DNA of 64,000 nucleotides from an uncultured Sphaerochaeta sp. GTDB lineage: Bacteria > Spirochaetota > Spirochaetia > Sphaerochaetales > Sphaerochaetaceae. The notes beneath the pieces were generated by a model. That model was not told where the DNA came from. It was given only the letters and a program-made list of their open reading frames with translations, and made no database searches. Positions within the stretch are counted from its first letter, which is position 1, and every line of letters begins with the position of its first letter. The stretch is taken from contig NZ_OY781873.1 in the NCBI RefSeq assembly GCF_963677075.1, positions 3,063,715 to 3,127,714 of the forward strand, read 5' to 3'. A program made the position numbers and the translations under genes. Below are positions 26,786 through 34,741 of this stretch, piece after piece.

Positions 26786-27014
26786 GGTTCCCTCCTGGAA
26801 CTAAATTGAATCTTGACGATAGTAAGCGTATCATTTTGCAATCCCCCAGAATCCGAGGGGTTTCAGCATCAACCTAGGTCACCCATGGCATGGCATACGG
26901 GGTGATTGGCCCGGATTTCCACAGAGAGGTATTTATAAACGTTTATAAATGGCCTCTCCCAAAAAAGTGGGGTAATCGGACGTTTGAACTGGACGAAGCT
27001 CTCACAGCGCGATT
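26786..27014. other. Central intergenic region with long palindrome (candidate gyrase/centre site)
   Basis: The only sizeable gap within the head genes. It holds a perfect 20-bp palindrome ATTTATAAACGTTTATAAAT at 26931-26950, extended by GAGAGG / CCTCTC on the outside, and a separate C5/G4 hairpin (26843-26860). It lies 17.5-17.7 kb from the left end and 18.2-18.4 kb from the right end, i.e. at the middle of the prophage. In phage Mu the strong gyrase site occupies the centre, also between head genes, and aligns the ends for replication. Function here is inferred from position. Confidence 0.5.
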
Positions 27015-27995
27015 TTAGCGCCTCTTGAATTTCTGCTCTTCCAACCAATCGGAATAACTGATCCATGGTCTGATACCATCGCCCCTGGTTCTGCGTTCCT
27101 TGGGTGGATAGCCCTTGAGTTGAGCCCGCATACGACACCTACAGTTGATATCGAAGGAGGCGACTCCTGAATGCAGCGGAGCTGTGACAAGTCCGATTCC
27201 CGGAACTTCCCATCCGCCCTTCTCCTCATCCCTGGCTTGGCCGTCCAGAGCCCCATGCTCAGGTCTAGTCCTTCCATCCAGCGTTGCGTCCCAGATCATC
27301 TCCAAGTCACATCCCAGCTCGGCTGCCTTTCGGTATGCAGCATCCTGCCCTTCCACGATCACCCGCTGGCCTTCCGTCCTAGCAACCGTCATCGACCATG
27401 CAGCCATCCCACGGTTTCCATAGACAGCCTTCACCCTTTTCATATCCACCCCGATATGATTGGCGATTCTTTTGGCAAGCAACGTATAGCTGTCCCCTCT
27501 GGTTACAGCTGTACTGATGTCCTTGCGGATGGCGGCAATCGCCTGCTTCTGGGGCATGGATAGCAGCTTGCTCTTTGCGAACATGTCATAGCTTCCTTTC
27601 ACAGCCTGCTCCACTGCAGCCTCGGGAACCAACCCCCAGTTGAGGGACATTCCCCCGGCCTGGTCAATGGCATAGGCATGACGATAGAAGGATGCCTCAT
27701 ACATTTCACCTGTAAGTTTTCCGACATATTCGCTCACCGCCGGCACCTTGGTCCTGAGGATGCGCTCGATGTCATCCTGTAGGCTGGTCAGACGGTTGGC
27801 CTTGCTCATGGTGGCGTTGTCAAGCTTCCCGTCTTTCGCGTACCTGGCATAAATGCGCTTGAGCTTCTCCCTGCATTCCTGGAGGACCTCCCCATACCTG
27901 GTGACAATCTCCAGTTCACCCGCATCCAACATCTTTGCCAAATCGATTTGCGTGGTGCCATACAGGCTGCGGAACAAGTTACGAGCCATACCCAC
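27015..27995 (-). CDS. Minor head protein (Mu gpF / SPP1 gp7-like)
   Basis: Portal-associated minor capsid protein that helps DNA delivery. The C-terminal half has the Phage_Mu_F signature: MTVARTEGQRVIVEGQDAA, WDATLDGRTRPEHGALDGQ and FDINCRCRMRAQL, including the conserved Cys pair. Length 326 aa. It overlaps the portal gene by 17 bases, the usual order portal-minor head. Confidence 0.9.
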   Translation of the reverse strand: MGMARNLFRSLYGTTQIDLAKMLDAGELEIVTRYGEVLQECREKLKRIYARYAKDGKLDNATMSKANRLTSLQDDIERILRTKVPAVSEYVGKLTGEMYEASFYRHAYAIDQAGGMSLNWGLVPEAAVEQAVKGSYDMFAKSKLLSMPQKQAIAAIRKDISTAVTRGDSYTLLAKRIANHIGVDMKRVKAVYGNRGMAAWSMTVARTEGQRVIVEGQDAAYRKAAELGCDLEMIWDATLDGRTRPEHGALDGQARDEEKGGWEVPGIGLVTAPLHSGVASFDINCRCRMRAQLKGYPPKERRTRGDGIRPWISYSDWLEEQKFKRR

Positions 27996-29334
27996 TCATT
28001 GCCAAGTCAAGATTTTTCTTCATGTTTTTGTCCTGGTCTTCGATCAACCGCTTCTCTTCCTCTGCAATATCATCGACGATACCCGCCTGCTGCATCTGTT
28101 CAAGCACAGTTCTCTGGCTTATGAAAGGCGAAGCGTTGACAGCATTGTTTATGGTTGTGGTTGATTCAGCCGGAAGGTTGCGCTTCCACTTGACCGAGAT
28201 CTGGTCAGCCTTGTAAGGCAGGGTATCGCTGGAAAGTTGATTCACCGCCAGACTCTTGCCCTCCAGCCAATTCAGATAGTTGCAGATCAGGCGAAGGCGC
28301 TTCTGCAATCCGTCTGTAAAGCCGCTCTGCTTATCCCCAGCAACCATGACCTCGAAGGTTGCATACAGATACTTGAGGGCTTCCCCGGACTGTTGGGCCA
28401 AGGCATCCCTATCTGAAAGATTCGGAATTCCGCTCATGCTGTAGATCAGGTCCTCAACCTTCGCCCTCAGTTTTTCCCGCCCATCATATACGTTAGGTTT
28501 TGTCAGATAGCTTGCATCTGCATCCTCAGGCAGATCATCCAGGATGCGCTTCTCCCTGATCTTGTCCAGCTGTTCGTCATCCAGGACTGCGTTCTTCAAG
28601 AGCAGCAAGGCGTCGCTGAACTTTCCATCCTCATCAAGGCCGTTGGAAAGGATTTCGTCATGGGCATCGATAAGGCCCAGGACTATCTCGATATCCCCGA
28701 GTCCTTCCTCGTTGTTTCGGTATTCCAGCACTGGCACTTCACCGAAAAAGTGGGTTGTCACTGTAGGGATGCCAAGTCCACCGGTTGTCCTGGTGAACTT
28801 CTCGATACGGTCCTTGTAGTACACATCGACATGACGATGTGTATCATTGATTGTATAGAAGTTGATGCATGCTGCCATTCTTGGTTTGATGGAAGGAAGG
28901 TAGACGGGAATCATCTGGCTCGCCGGTACCCGGTAGAACTGGGGTTCTGCATTGGGATTATCCACGAAAAGACATTCGAAGGCCGATCCATACAGGGCCT
29001 GCTCCCTGGCAAGGCGGATGTTCTCGGTCTGTTCATCATTGTCATCGAAGATGGGTTTCATCTTCTCTGCAAGCCTCGGGTCACCATCCGGGTACTTATA
29101 GGTTATGCAGCCTTCCTTGAACATGAATCCCAATACATTCTTGATCAACTTCCTACCGAACGGGACTGCTACCTTGTGGTTGCGGTCCTGCTGCAGGATC
29201 GTACGATTCCTGGCATTGTAATAATCCTCAAGCATCTTCAACTCGGTATTCCACATTTCCTTGGCTGCAATCGCCCTCAAGATTTGTGACTCTGTAAGCC
29301 GGTCTTCGAACTGCAGCGTGTAGATTGGTATCAT
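27979..29334 (-). CDS. Portal protein (SPP1 gp6-like)
   Basis: Forms the dodecameric DNA channel at one capsid vertex. It shows SPP1-type motifs: KVAVPFGRKLIKNVLGFMF, REQALYGSAFECLFVDN, and the clip/stem segment MSGIPNLSDRDALAQQSGEA followed by the long helix. Length 451 aa is typical. It overlaps the terminase stop by 4 bases. This SPP1-type portal rather than a Mu-type gp29 is one sign of mosaicism. Confidence 0.9.
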   Translation of the reverse strand: MIPIYTLQFEDRLTESQILRAIAAKEMWNTELKMLEDYYNARNRTILQQDRNHKVAVPFGRKLIKNVLGFMFKEGCITYKYPDGDPRLAEKMKPIFDDNDEQTENIRLAREQALYGSAFECLFVDNPNAEPQFYRVPASQMIPVYLPSIKPRMAACINFYTINDTHRHVDVYYKDRIEKFTRTTGGLGIPTVTTHFFGEVPVLEYRNNEEGLGDIEIVLGLIDAHDEILSNGLDEDGKFSDALLLLKNAVLDDEQLDKIREKRILDDLPEDADASYLTKPNVYDGREKLRAKVEDLIYSMSGIPNLSDRDALAQQSGEALKYLYATFEVMVAGDKQSGFTDGLQKRLRLICNYLNWLEGKSLAVNQLSSDTLPYKADQISVKWKRNLPAESTTTINNAVNASPFISQRTVLEQMQQAGIVDDIAEEEKRLIEDQDKNMKKNLDLAMSGYGS

Positions 29335-30899
29335 AGGTTGAGCTCCTTCTTGATATTTCGATTCCGGTTCTTCTTCAGGGAGAGGGCGCTGGTGCCACCA
29401 CCACCCCGACCCTCGGCAGCAAGCACAGCATAATAGAGAGCATCACAAAGGTCGTCGTAGCCGGCCGCGGGGAATCCCACCAGTTGGTCGATCAGATCCT
29501 CATTGCCGGGGCCAAAGACAATAATCCCATTCTCCACCATCGGGCTGATGTACATGAGACGCTGCGCCTTGCTTCCACGCCCCGGGTTGCGTCCCCGTAG
29601 CGGTAGGTGTATGTTTTGTTCCTCTGCTTTCTCGATGACGTTCTTCTTGTAGATTGCCTGGAAGGCAACGCTCTCCATATAGGCCCTGCGATAGCGGAAC
29701 AGTTTGTAGCGGTCGATGAGCCTTGCAGTGAAGGTCTCAGTGGATTCCTTCTTGCCATGACTCGAGACAACGTAGTATGTCTTGTCCATCTTGTTGCGTC
29801 CAAGATCCACCACGGCGCTCATATCATGAGCACCGGTTGCCGGGTCGATTCCTTCATACATGGAAAGACTATCCGGGATATCAGAAGCCTTTACCCTTAC
29901 GATCCATGCTGCCTTGAATATACGCTCCTCATCCGAGAGAGGCCTGGACAGATATTCCTGGGCATATGCCAGGGAACCAAGATCTGACTGCAATGTCTTG
30001 AGATCTTCCCAGCTGTAGCGCTCGGGCCAAAGCGGTGTGCCTTGCCCAGCATCCTTGCCCGGGATCTCTGCAGAGAATCTCAGTCCTATCCATTTTTCCT
30101 TTCGCCCTTCCTTGATATCTGTGAGCAACCTTGAGGGGAGATCATCCTCATTGGTGATCGTGTTGACCACGATGATCAACGCCTCGGTTCCAAGAGGCTG
30201 TATGGTACGGTTGAACCAGCGAGAGACCTTGTCCCGGATGATGCTGCTGTCTGCCTCGTTGTCCTTGAAGGTATCATCGACGATTACCAGGTCAGGCCTG
30301 TTCTCCTTCTTACGCAGGCCCCTGAGCGAGCCACCCTTGCCCCTGGCTGTAACCGCTGTACCGTTTGAAAGTGAGAGCAGCTTCTTGTTCCAGGTTGTCC
30401 CCTGGAGGTTGCCGAAATCATCGATTATTCGGTCATTCTCCTCGATTGCAAGACGGATGTTCTCCATCTGCAATTGGGCATCATCACTGCTGGCACCTAC
30501 AATGATAATGAACTTGGACTTCTTGAAAAGAAGTTGCCACAGCGGGAATGCAAATGTCATGCGTGTTGATTTACCATGGCCACGCGGTTCCACATCAATG
30601 ATTCCACGCAGGTTCTTGGCGGCACGGAAAGTGGACTGGAAGTCCTCCGGCACAATCTCGCGCAGCCTTGAAGCCTGGGCCTCGGTGAGCTCGCGATTCT
30701 GGATGACATCATAGAGGATTTTCTGGTACTCGGCAGCCTTGCAGAAAAAGTATTGGGGAAGATAATACTCGCAGAAGAAAGTGAAGTCCTTCTCTGCCCT
30801 ATTCTTCCTGGCTTCCCGTTCCGCTGCAAGCCTCTGGTCCTCTGCAGCATGTGCAAGGATCGGGTTCCTTTCCATCAACTCCTCAAGTGCTGTTTTCAT
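29331..30899 (-). CDS. terL: Terminase large subunit
   Basis: Packaging motor ATPase and nuclease. Walker A-like EPRGHGKST at about residue 107, Walker B LVIVDDTF at about 205, and a C-terminal RNase H-like nuclease starting GIDPATGAHD (about 340). Length 522 aa. Mu-like terminases cut outside the prophage and package host DNA at each end; this one is coupled with a DUF3486 partner, as in Mu. Confidence 0.93.
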   Translation of the reverse strand: MKTALEELMERNPILAHAAEDQRLAAEREARKNRAEKDFTFFCEYYLPQYFFCKAAEYQKILYDVIQNRELTEAQASRLREIVPEDFQSTFRAAKNLRGIIDVEPRGHGKSTRMTFAFPLWQLLFKKSKFIIIVGASSDDAQLQMENIRLAIEENDRIIDDFGNLQGTTWNKKLLSLSNGTAVTARGKGGSLRGLRKKENRPDLVIVDDTFKDNEADSSIIRDKVSRWFNRTIQPLGTEALIIVVNTITNEDDLPSRLLTDIKEGRKEKWIGLRFSAEIPGKDAGQGTPLWPERYSWEDLKTLQSDLGSLAYAQEYLSRPLSDEERIFKAAWIVRVKASDIPDSLSMYEGIDPATGAHDMSAVVDLGRNKMDKTYYVVSSHGKKESTETFTARLIDRYKLFRYRRAYMESVAFQAIYKKNVIEKAEEQNIHLPLRGRNPGRGSKAQRLMYISPMVENGIIVFGPGNEDLIDQLVGFPAAGYDDLCDALYYAVLAAEGRGGGGTSALSLKKNRNRNIKKELNL

Positions 30900-31420
30900 T
30901 TATCCTTTACCTTCAATCCAGCAATCGCTTTCTTAAGACCATCGAGCAAGTCGGGATTGCTCTGTCCCAGTTCCTTTGCAAGTGCGTCATAGACGGCTGC
31001 CTTGGTGTTCTCCACCCCGCGCTCAAAGGACAGCCTGAATTGGGCCAGCTTCACCTGGTTGTTCATCACAGGAGCCATGGCCTTGAAAAAATCGGAGTCA
31101 TCCTCGAACTCAAGGTCCTGCATGGAAAGAATCCTGTCGTAGAACATGTTTGCCACCATCGAGTTTGCAGCTTCGGCTAGCTCTACGTTCGTACCTTTGA
31201 CCGCGGTGACAATCGATCGTGCCGACTCTGCAGCCAGCTTGTACTTCTCCGCCTTGCGCTCAGCACCGGCATAGCAACGCCTGACTGCCTCACGGCTGAT
31301 ATCGTGACCCGCCTTCTGCAGATAATCGGCAATCTGCTCATTGGTCATGTGTTCCTCATCATGGAGGCGGACAATCTCATCGATGAGTCCCAGTTGGTCG
31401 GCCTTGCTTCTGCGTCCCAT
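30896..31420 (-). CDS. DUF3486 protein (Mu gp27-like small terminase)
   Basis: Likely the small terminase subunit that recognises phage DNA. N-terminal helix-turn-helix: MGRRSKADQLGLIDEIVRLH then MTNEQIADYLQKAGHDISRE, which matches DUF3486 closely. Length 174 aa. ATGA-type overlap with terL. Its presence ties the packaging module to Mu-like phages. Confidence 0.85.
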   Translation of the reverse strand: MGRRSKADQLGLIDEIVRLHDEEHMTNEQIADYLQKAGHDISREAVRRCYAGAERKAEKYKLAAESARSIVTAVKGTNVELAEAANSMVANMFYDRILSMQDLEFEDDSDFFKAMAPVMNNQVKLAQFRLSFERGVENTKAAVYDALAKELGQSNPDLLDGLKKAIAGLKVKDK

Positions 31421-31423
31421 GGC

Positions 31424-31726
31424 CTACCTCCGTACAAAGACACCGGCGTCACAGACAGTGCCGTCAACCAGGTCCTTACCGATCGGGGTGATCCTGAAGC
31501 TACGGATCTTGTCGAACTGACTTCCAAAGGGATTTGCAAAGTCCTTCTGGCTGGCATACCCCTTGTCAACGAGATAGGACATCTCCTTCTCGATATCCTC
31601 TGTTCTCCAATATTCATAGAAGGTCTCAAACATACTCTCCTTGCTGATCTGCTCGGGGTATATCCCGGCCAGAAACAGAAGGATGTTTCCCCTAAGCTCT
31701 TTCTTCTTCACGACTGCCAACTCCAT
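31424..31726 (-). CDS. Winged-helix-like protein of Mu-type late region, 100 aa
   Basis: Small protein with ILLFLAGIYPEQISKESMFE and VDKGYASQKDF, consistent with a winged-helix fold. Mu-like phages commonly carry such a gene (gp26 position) between the DUF2730 and DUF3486 genes. Role unknown. Confidence 0.65.
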   Translation of the reverse strand: MELAVVKKKELRGNILLFLAGIYPEQISKESMFETFYEYWRTEDIEKEMSYLVDKGYASQKDFANPFGSQFDKIRSFRITPIGKDLVDGTVCDAGVFVRR

Positions 31727-31727
31727 C

Positions 31728-32039
31728 TCAATTCCCCCTCTTGGCTATCAGTTCAGTAAGATGCAATATATTCTGGTTCACATTGTTCAGCTCGGTTCTC
31801 CAGCCCCCAAACTGCTGAAACATATCTTCCTTTGATACAGAATGCTGTTGCAGATAGGCTATTTTCTCATTCTGTGCTGTATCAACAGCTTTCTGCTCAT
31901 CCTTCATGCTGGAGACCATGGCCTTCAATTCCTTGGCATCCTCACGGTACTGCTTGAGCAGCATGATGATGACGATGAGCAATAGTATGATCAGGGCAAC
32001 AGGACCCAGCTGACTCGCTATTCCCAGGAATTCCATCAC
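31728..32039 (-). CDS. DUF2730-like membrane-anchored coiled-coil protein
   Basis: One transmembrane helix near the N-terminus (LGPVALIILLLIVIIMLLKQ) followed by a charged coiled coil (about 35-100). Length and place fit the Mu gp25/DUF2730 group found before the terminase genes. Function is unknown; some members may act in lysis or as pinholin partners. Confidence 0.65.
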   Translation of the reverse strand: MMEFLGIASQLGPVALIILLLIVIIMLLKQYREDAKELKAMVSSMKDEQKAVDTAQNEKIAYLQQHSVSKEDMFQQFGGWRTELNNVNQNILHLTELIAKRGN

Positions 32040-32257
32040 GCCTCCCTGCTATCATTGCCGCCAAGTGGCATTGCACCATCAAGGGCTGTTGAGAACATAT
32101 CGTTGAATAAACCGTGTCGACATCCAAAAGGCCAATACTCGCTCCCGCGATGGATGCAAGCCGAACACTCAAGAAGATCACAGGACTGTTGGTCCAATGT
32201 TTTCCCACTCTCTCCGGCAAGCTTTTCTATATAGACCTGAAAATTGGTTTTCTTCAT
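32036..32257 (-). CDS. Small Cys-rich phage protein, 73 aa
   Basis: Begins MKKTNFQVYIEKLAGESGKT at ATG 32257, 7 bases after AAGGAG; an alternative in-frame start is at 32293. Contains CDLLECSACIHRGSEYWPFG with a last Cys in CRHGLF, i.e. four Cys that could bind zinc. Not recognised. The start of the next gene overlaps its stop by 4 bases. Confidence 0.6.
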   Translation of the reverse strand: MKKTNFQVYIEKLAGESGKTLDQQSCDLLECSACIHRGSEYWPFGCRHGLFNDMFSTALDGAMPLGGNDSREA

Positions 32258-32340
32258 CAGACGACTCCTTGTTGTCATTGTAGTAAAAAACAAGCCCCCG
32301 GATTCCTATGGTATCCAGGAGCAAATGATTTCCAGAAACG

Positions 32341-32811
32341 CTAAGGAGGATTGAACAGGATGTAGGAGCATGCTGATATTGAAAGGACAACCAGGGCGAC
32401 AACAGCAATGTCAGCCTTCACTTTCGTCCACTTCAATTTGCGTTCCATAGTTGCGTATCCACTCTGCAAGGCGTCGATTGTTTTCGGCGAGCTTTCCAAC
32501 GTTGCCTTGTCCTGACTCGACAGACTTTCCAATGCCGTCAAGCGCTGTCCTTGCTTCACTGAGTTCTGCTGCAAGAACACTATATCGCTCTGCATCAATG
32601 TGATGGAGTTCCCTAAGCTGATCGAGCTCTGCTTCACGCTGTCGAAGTCGTTCTGTAACTCCAGCGTAATCTTCTCGTAGTTTTGCAAAATCTGCTGCAG
32701 CTGCACCATTGGATCGTCTGCCCACAAGAAAACCGGCAAGAGCAGCAAAGATAATAACAACCCAGCCAAGATGATGGTCCTGGAGCCAATTCTTAATCTT
32801 GGTAAACACAT
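32341..32811 (-). CDS. Membrane/secreted coiled-coil protein, frame 2 of an overprinted pair (lysis-region)
   Basis: 156 aa: an N-terminal hydrophobic signal (TIILAGLLLSLLLLPVFLWA, then DDP, a plausible signal peptidase site), a helical middle, and a C-terminal membrane segment (ADIAVVALVVLSISACSYIL). Its ATG overlaps the holin-like stop (TGATG) and a perfect GGAGG lies 6 bases upstream, so initiation looks strong. It shares about 400 bases with the other frame 32411-32824. The pair resembles Rz/Rz1 spanins in being nested and membrane-bound, but no lipobox is present at the N-terminus. Confidence 0.6.
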   Translation of the reverse strand: MCLPRLRIGSRTIILAGLLLSLLLLPVFLWADDPMVQLQQILQNYEKITLELQNDFDSVKQSSISLGNSITLMQSDIVFLQQNSVKQGQRLTALESLSSQDKATLESSPKTIDALQSGYATMERKLKWTKVKADIAVVALVVLSISACSYILFNPP

Positions 32812-32824
32812 CAGTCACCTCCAT
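32411..32824 (-). CDS. Rz-like membrane-anchored coiled-coil protein, frame 1 of an overprinted pair
   Basis: 137 aa with a single N-terminal transmembrane helix (LGWVVIIFAALAGFLVG, about 19-35) followed by about 90 residues of coiled coil (FAKLREDYAGVTERLRQREA, LSEARTALDGIGKSV). This is the topology of an inner-membrane spanin (Rz). It starts at ATG 32824 within the end of the holin-like gene; its own Shine-Dalgarno is weak. It lies almost wholly inside the other frame. Confidence 0.65.
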   Translation of the reverse strand: MEVTDVFTKIKNWLQDHHLGWVVIIFAALAGFLVGRRSNGAAAADFAKLREDYAGVTERLRQREAELDQLRELHHIDAERYSVLAAELSEARTALDGIGKSVESGQGNVGKLAENNRRLAEWIRNYGTQIEVDESEG

Positions 32825-33206
32825 TCTTCATCAAGGGGGCAATGTCTATCCCTTGTCTCTTTGATATGAATGCCATGATCCTCTTGGCAAACTCCATACT
32901 TACGAAGTACTGGAACAGGAACACTGCGATGGTGTGTATGAGGTATACCCAGATTGTTGATGGTTGTATCCAGGCCATGAAAAAAAGAAATGAGACAACA
33001 CATGAGAATGCAAGACCTGCCAGTAATCCAATCCAGGAGGGTATATGCCAAGGCACGTACTCCTTTACTTCATTCTTGTTCTCTTCTGTGAGTTCTTCTA
33101 AAGGCTGCTCATGCGCCTTCTTGAGCTGACGCTTCAGCACTTCCATGAGAAATACGACGACCAACCCGGCTCCCACAATCGTTATCAAGAGTAATTTTAA
33201 GTCCAT
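32811..33206 (-). CDS. Holin-like membrane protein
   Basis: 131 aa with three predicted membrane segments (about 4-21, 60-80 and 84-105: LLLITIVGAGLVVVFLMEVL, GLLAGLAFSCVVSFLFFMAW, VYLIHTIAVFLFQYFVSMEF) and a charged cytoplasmic loop between the first two. It stands immediately before the spanin-like pair, the usual lysis order, but there is no recognisable endolysin next to it. A strong hairpin covers its Shine-Dalgarno. Confidence 0.65.
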   Translation of the reverse strand: MDLKLLLITIVGAGLVVVFLMEVLKRQLKKAHEQPLEELTEENKNEVKEYVPWHIPSWIGLLAGLAFSCVVSFLFFMAWIQPSTIWVYLIHTIAVFLFQYFVSMEFAKRIMAFISKRQGIDIAPLMKNGGD

Positions 33207-33213
33207 AAGAAAT

Positions 33214-33246
33214 CCCCCGTTGCTAACAGCGTAGCAAATACGGGGG
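33214..33246 (-). promoter_or_regulatory. Hairpin masking the holin-like gene's ribosome site
   Basis: On the minus strand CCCCCG (33246-33241) and TTGCT (33237-33233) pair with AGCAA (33224-33220) and CGGGGG (33219-33214). The 3' arm contains GGGGGA, the only plausible Shine-Dalgarno for ATG 33206. It could delay holin translation, or act as a terminator for the cargo genes upstream; the following U tract is poor. Confidence 0.5.
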
Positions 33247-33324
33247 ATGTAAAATCCAATATCTCAATTGGTCTAAATTCTTCTAAGTGTCCAAATTTAT
33301 AAAATCTATCAACTAAATATCAAA

Positions 33325-33510
33325 TCAAATTCCAGAAAAAGTTTCCGGTTCAGGTTGATTGATACATTCAAGGTATTTTACCATCTCCTGAATGTTTGGA
33401 TCGATTTCTTGGCATTGTTCTACAGAATGCGTAATTTTTACCAAATCGTCCTCCGATATACTTGATTCTAATTGGCTAAAGATCAACGAATAATCTCTAT
33501 ATTCTTGCAT
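33325..33510 (-). CDS. Small acidic cargo protein, 61 aa
   Basis: Starts MQEYRDYSLIFSQLESSISE at ATG 33510 after a strong GGGAGG ribosome site. Acidic, helical, no membrane segment. It follows the protease gene by 34 bases and is probably co-transcribed, so it may be a regulator, inhibitor or adaptor of that protease. Not recognised. Confidence 0.6.
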   Translation of the reverse strand: MQEYRDYSLIFSQLESSISEDDLVKITHSVEQCQEIDPNIQEMVKYLECINQPEPETFSGI

Positions 33511-33544
33511 GTCTTGTCCTCCCTACTACATCTTCTCACTTATA

Positions 33545-34741
33545 TTATACTATCTTTTTTCTAGTTTGCGCTTCAATTTGCATCCTAAGCTGACCAATGT
33601 CAACCTCTGTACCACATTTAGGGCAATGAACCTTATTTGTTGCGACCGGATAAGGCATATACCCTTTCTTCAGTGTCTTTGGTACGCCGAGATTTGCCTG
33701 GATTCTCATCAAAGTTTTACAACTAGGACAATGGATATCCAAATCTGCCATATCAGCCACACCCATTCCTCCAACTTGTTTTGGATTCGGTGGCAATTGG
33801 CCAGGAAGTTTTGGTAACGGATTATTGATTACTTGGGTAGCAGCAAACCGATAGATTTGTGAGGTTGGTGTTTCGAAAATCTTAAACATATTGGTCTTCT
33901 CAAATGACATCTTCAATAAAGCGTAGTATCCAGTAATTGCATTGTTCAAAGCCGTATTGTGCGAATAATCATTGATTTTCAATCCCATCGCTTGAAGATC
34001 GGAAATTTTCAGATTTCTACCATGCGATAGCCATCTTGAATGATTGCAGAGGTTTGTAGCAATTTCTTCAGCTTTTTGAATTTTTTCCTGTTCAGTGACA
34101 CCCCTTCCATCACTGGAATGAGTTTCCCAAGATTCAAATTTATATTTAGAAAGCCATTCTTTTACCAAAGATCTTGAAAAACTCTGTGCATTCTCGCAAC
34201 TCTGAATTTCGCCTGGGCTTATTTGTTGAAGTATAGGTATGTAAGCAGGATTGAGTCGTCCTGAAGCTGCACATTCTTCCTTTATTTTATCCAATCCCAT
34301 AAGGAAAGCATCCGCCGCGAATCTTTTATTGTTGGTAATCATCTGCGCATCTATCGGACCCAGAGTAGACATATCTCCCATTAATATTTCATTTGCTCCC
34401 ATTGCAAATATGGTACCTGCACTCATGGCACCTCCAGGGACAATTACGTTTACTATTTCATATTCTTTCCTTAGCGTTTGAATAAAATCTTCGACTACCT
34501 CTGCTTGTCCTCCAGGTGTTTCAAGTATGATATCAATCTTGTTGCTTTGCCCCAAATTTGAAAGCTGATCATAAAACGGTAATTTATCATCCCATTCTAT
34601 TGATCCTGCGAAGGTCGATGCATAAGTGAGAATATCATTTCCATCACGCAGGTCAGATATTTCCTTTAATAATTTCTTCCGTTCTTTTGTGATTTCTGGA
34701 AAATCTTTTAAACTGTCCAAATACTTTGTATAAATACCCAT
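33545..34741 (-). CDS. SDH/SppA-type ClpP-fold serine protease with C-terminal zinc ribbon (phage cargo)
   Basis: ClpP-fold serine protease of the serine dehydrogenase proteinase/SppA type: IDIILETPGGQAEVVEDFI, then VNVIVPGGAMSAGTIFAMGA with the catalytic Ser at about S107, then LMGDMSTLGPIDAQM. It lacks an N-terminal membrane anchor and has a C-terminal zinc ribbon (CPSCKTLMRI and CPKCGTEVDIG), suggesting nucleic acid or protein binding. I chose ATG 34741 (MGIYTKYLDS, GGAG 5 bases upstream) over 34798. About 398 aa. The segment is AT-rich compared with the structural genes, pointing to cargo. Related proteases occur near defence genes in some bacteria; activity here is unproven. Confidence 0.78.
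   Translation of the reverse strand: MGIYTKYLDSLKDFPEITKERKKLLKEISDLRDGNDILTYASTFAGSIEWDDKLPFYDQLSNLGQSNKIDIILETPGGQAEVVEDFIQTLRKEYEIVNVIVPGGAMSAGTIFAMGANEILMGDMSTLGPIDAQMITNNKRFAADAFLMGLDKIKEECAASGRLNPAYIPILQQISPGEIQSCENAQSFSRSLVKEWLSKYKFESWETHSSDGRGVTEQEKIQKAEEIATNLCNHSRWLSHGRNLKISDLQAMGLKINDYSHNTALNNAITGYYALLKMSFEKTNMFKIFETPTSQIYRFAATQVINNPLPKLPGQLPPNPKQVGGMGVADMADLDIHCPSCKTLMRIQANLGVPKTLKKGYMPYPVATNKVHCPKCGTEVDIGQLRMQIEAQTRKKIV

Noticed and set aside
26869..27138. Alternative minus-strand frame across the central gap
   Set aside because: Starts inside the minor head gene in another frame and runs across the palindrome; no family match.
32815..33051. Second frame inside the holin-like gene
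   Set aside because: No ribosome site and composition unlike a membrane or coiled-coil protein; unlike the next pair there is no sign that both frames are used.
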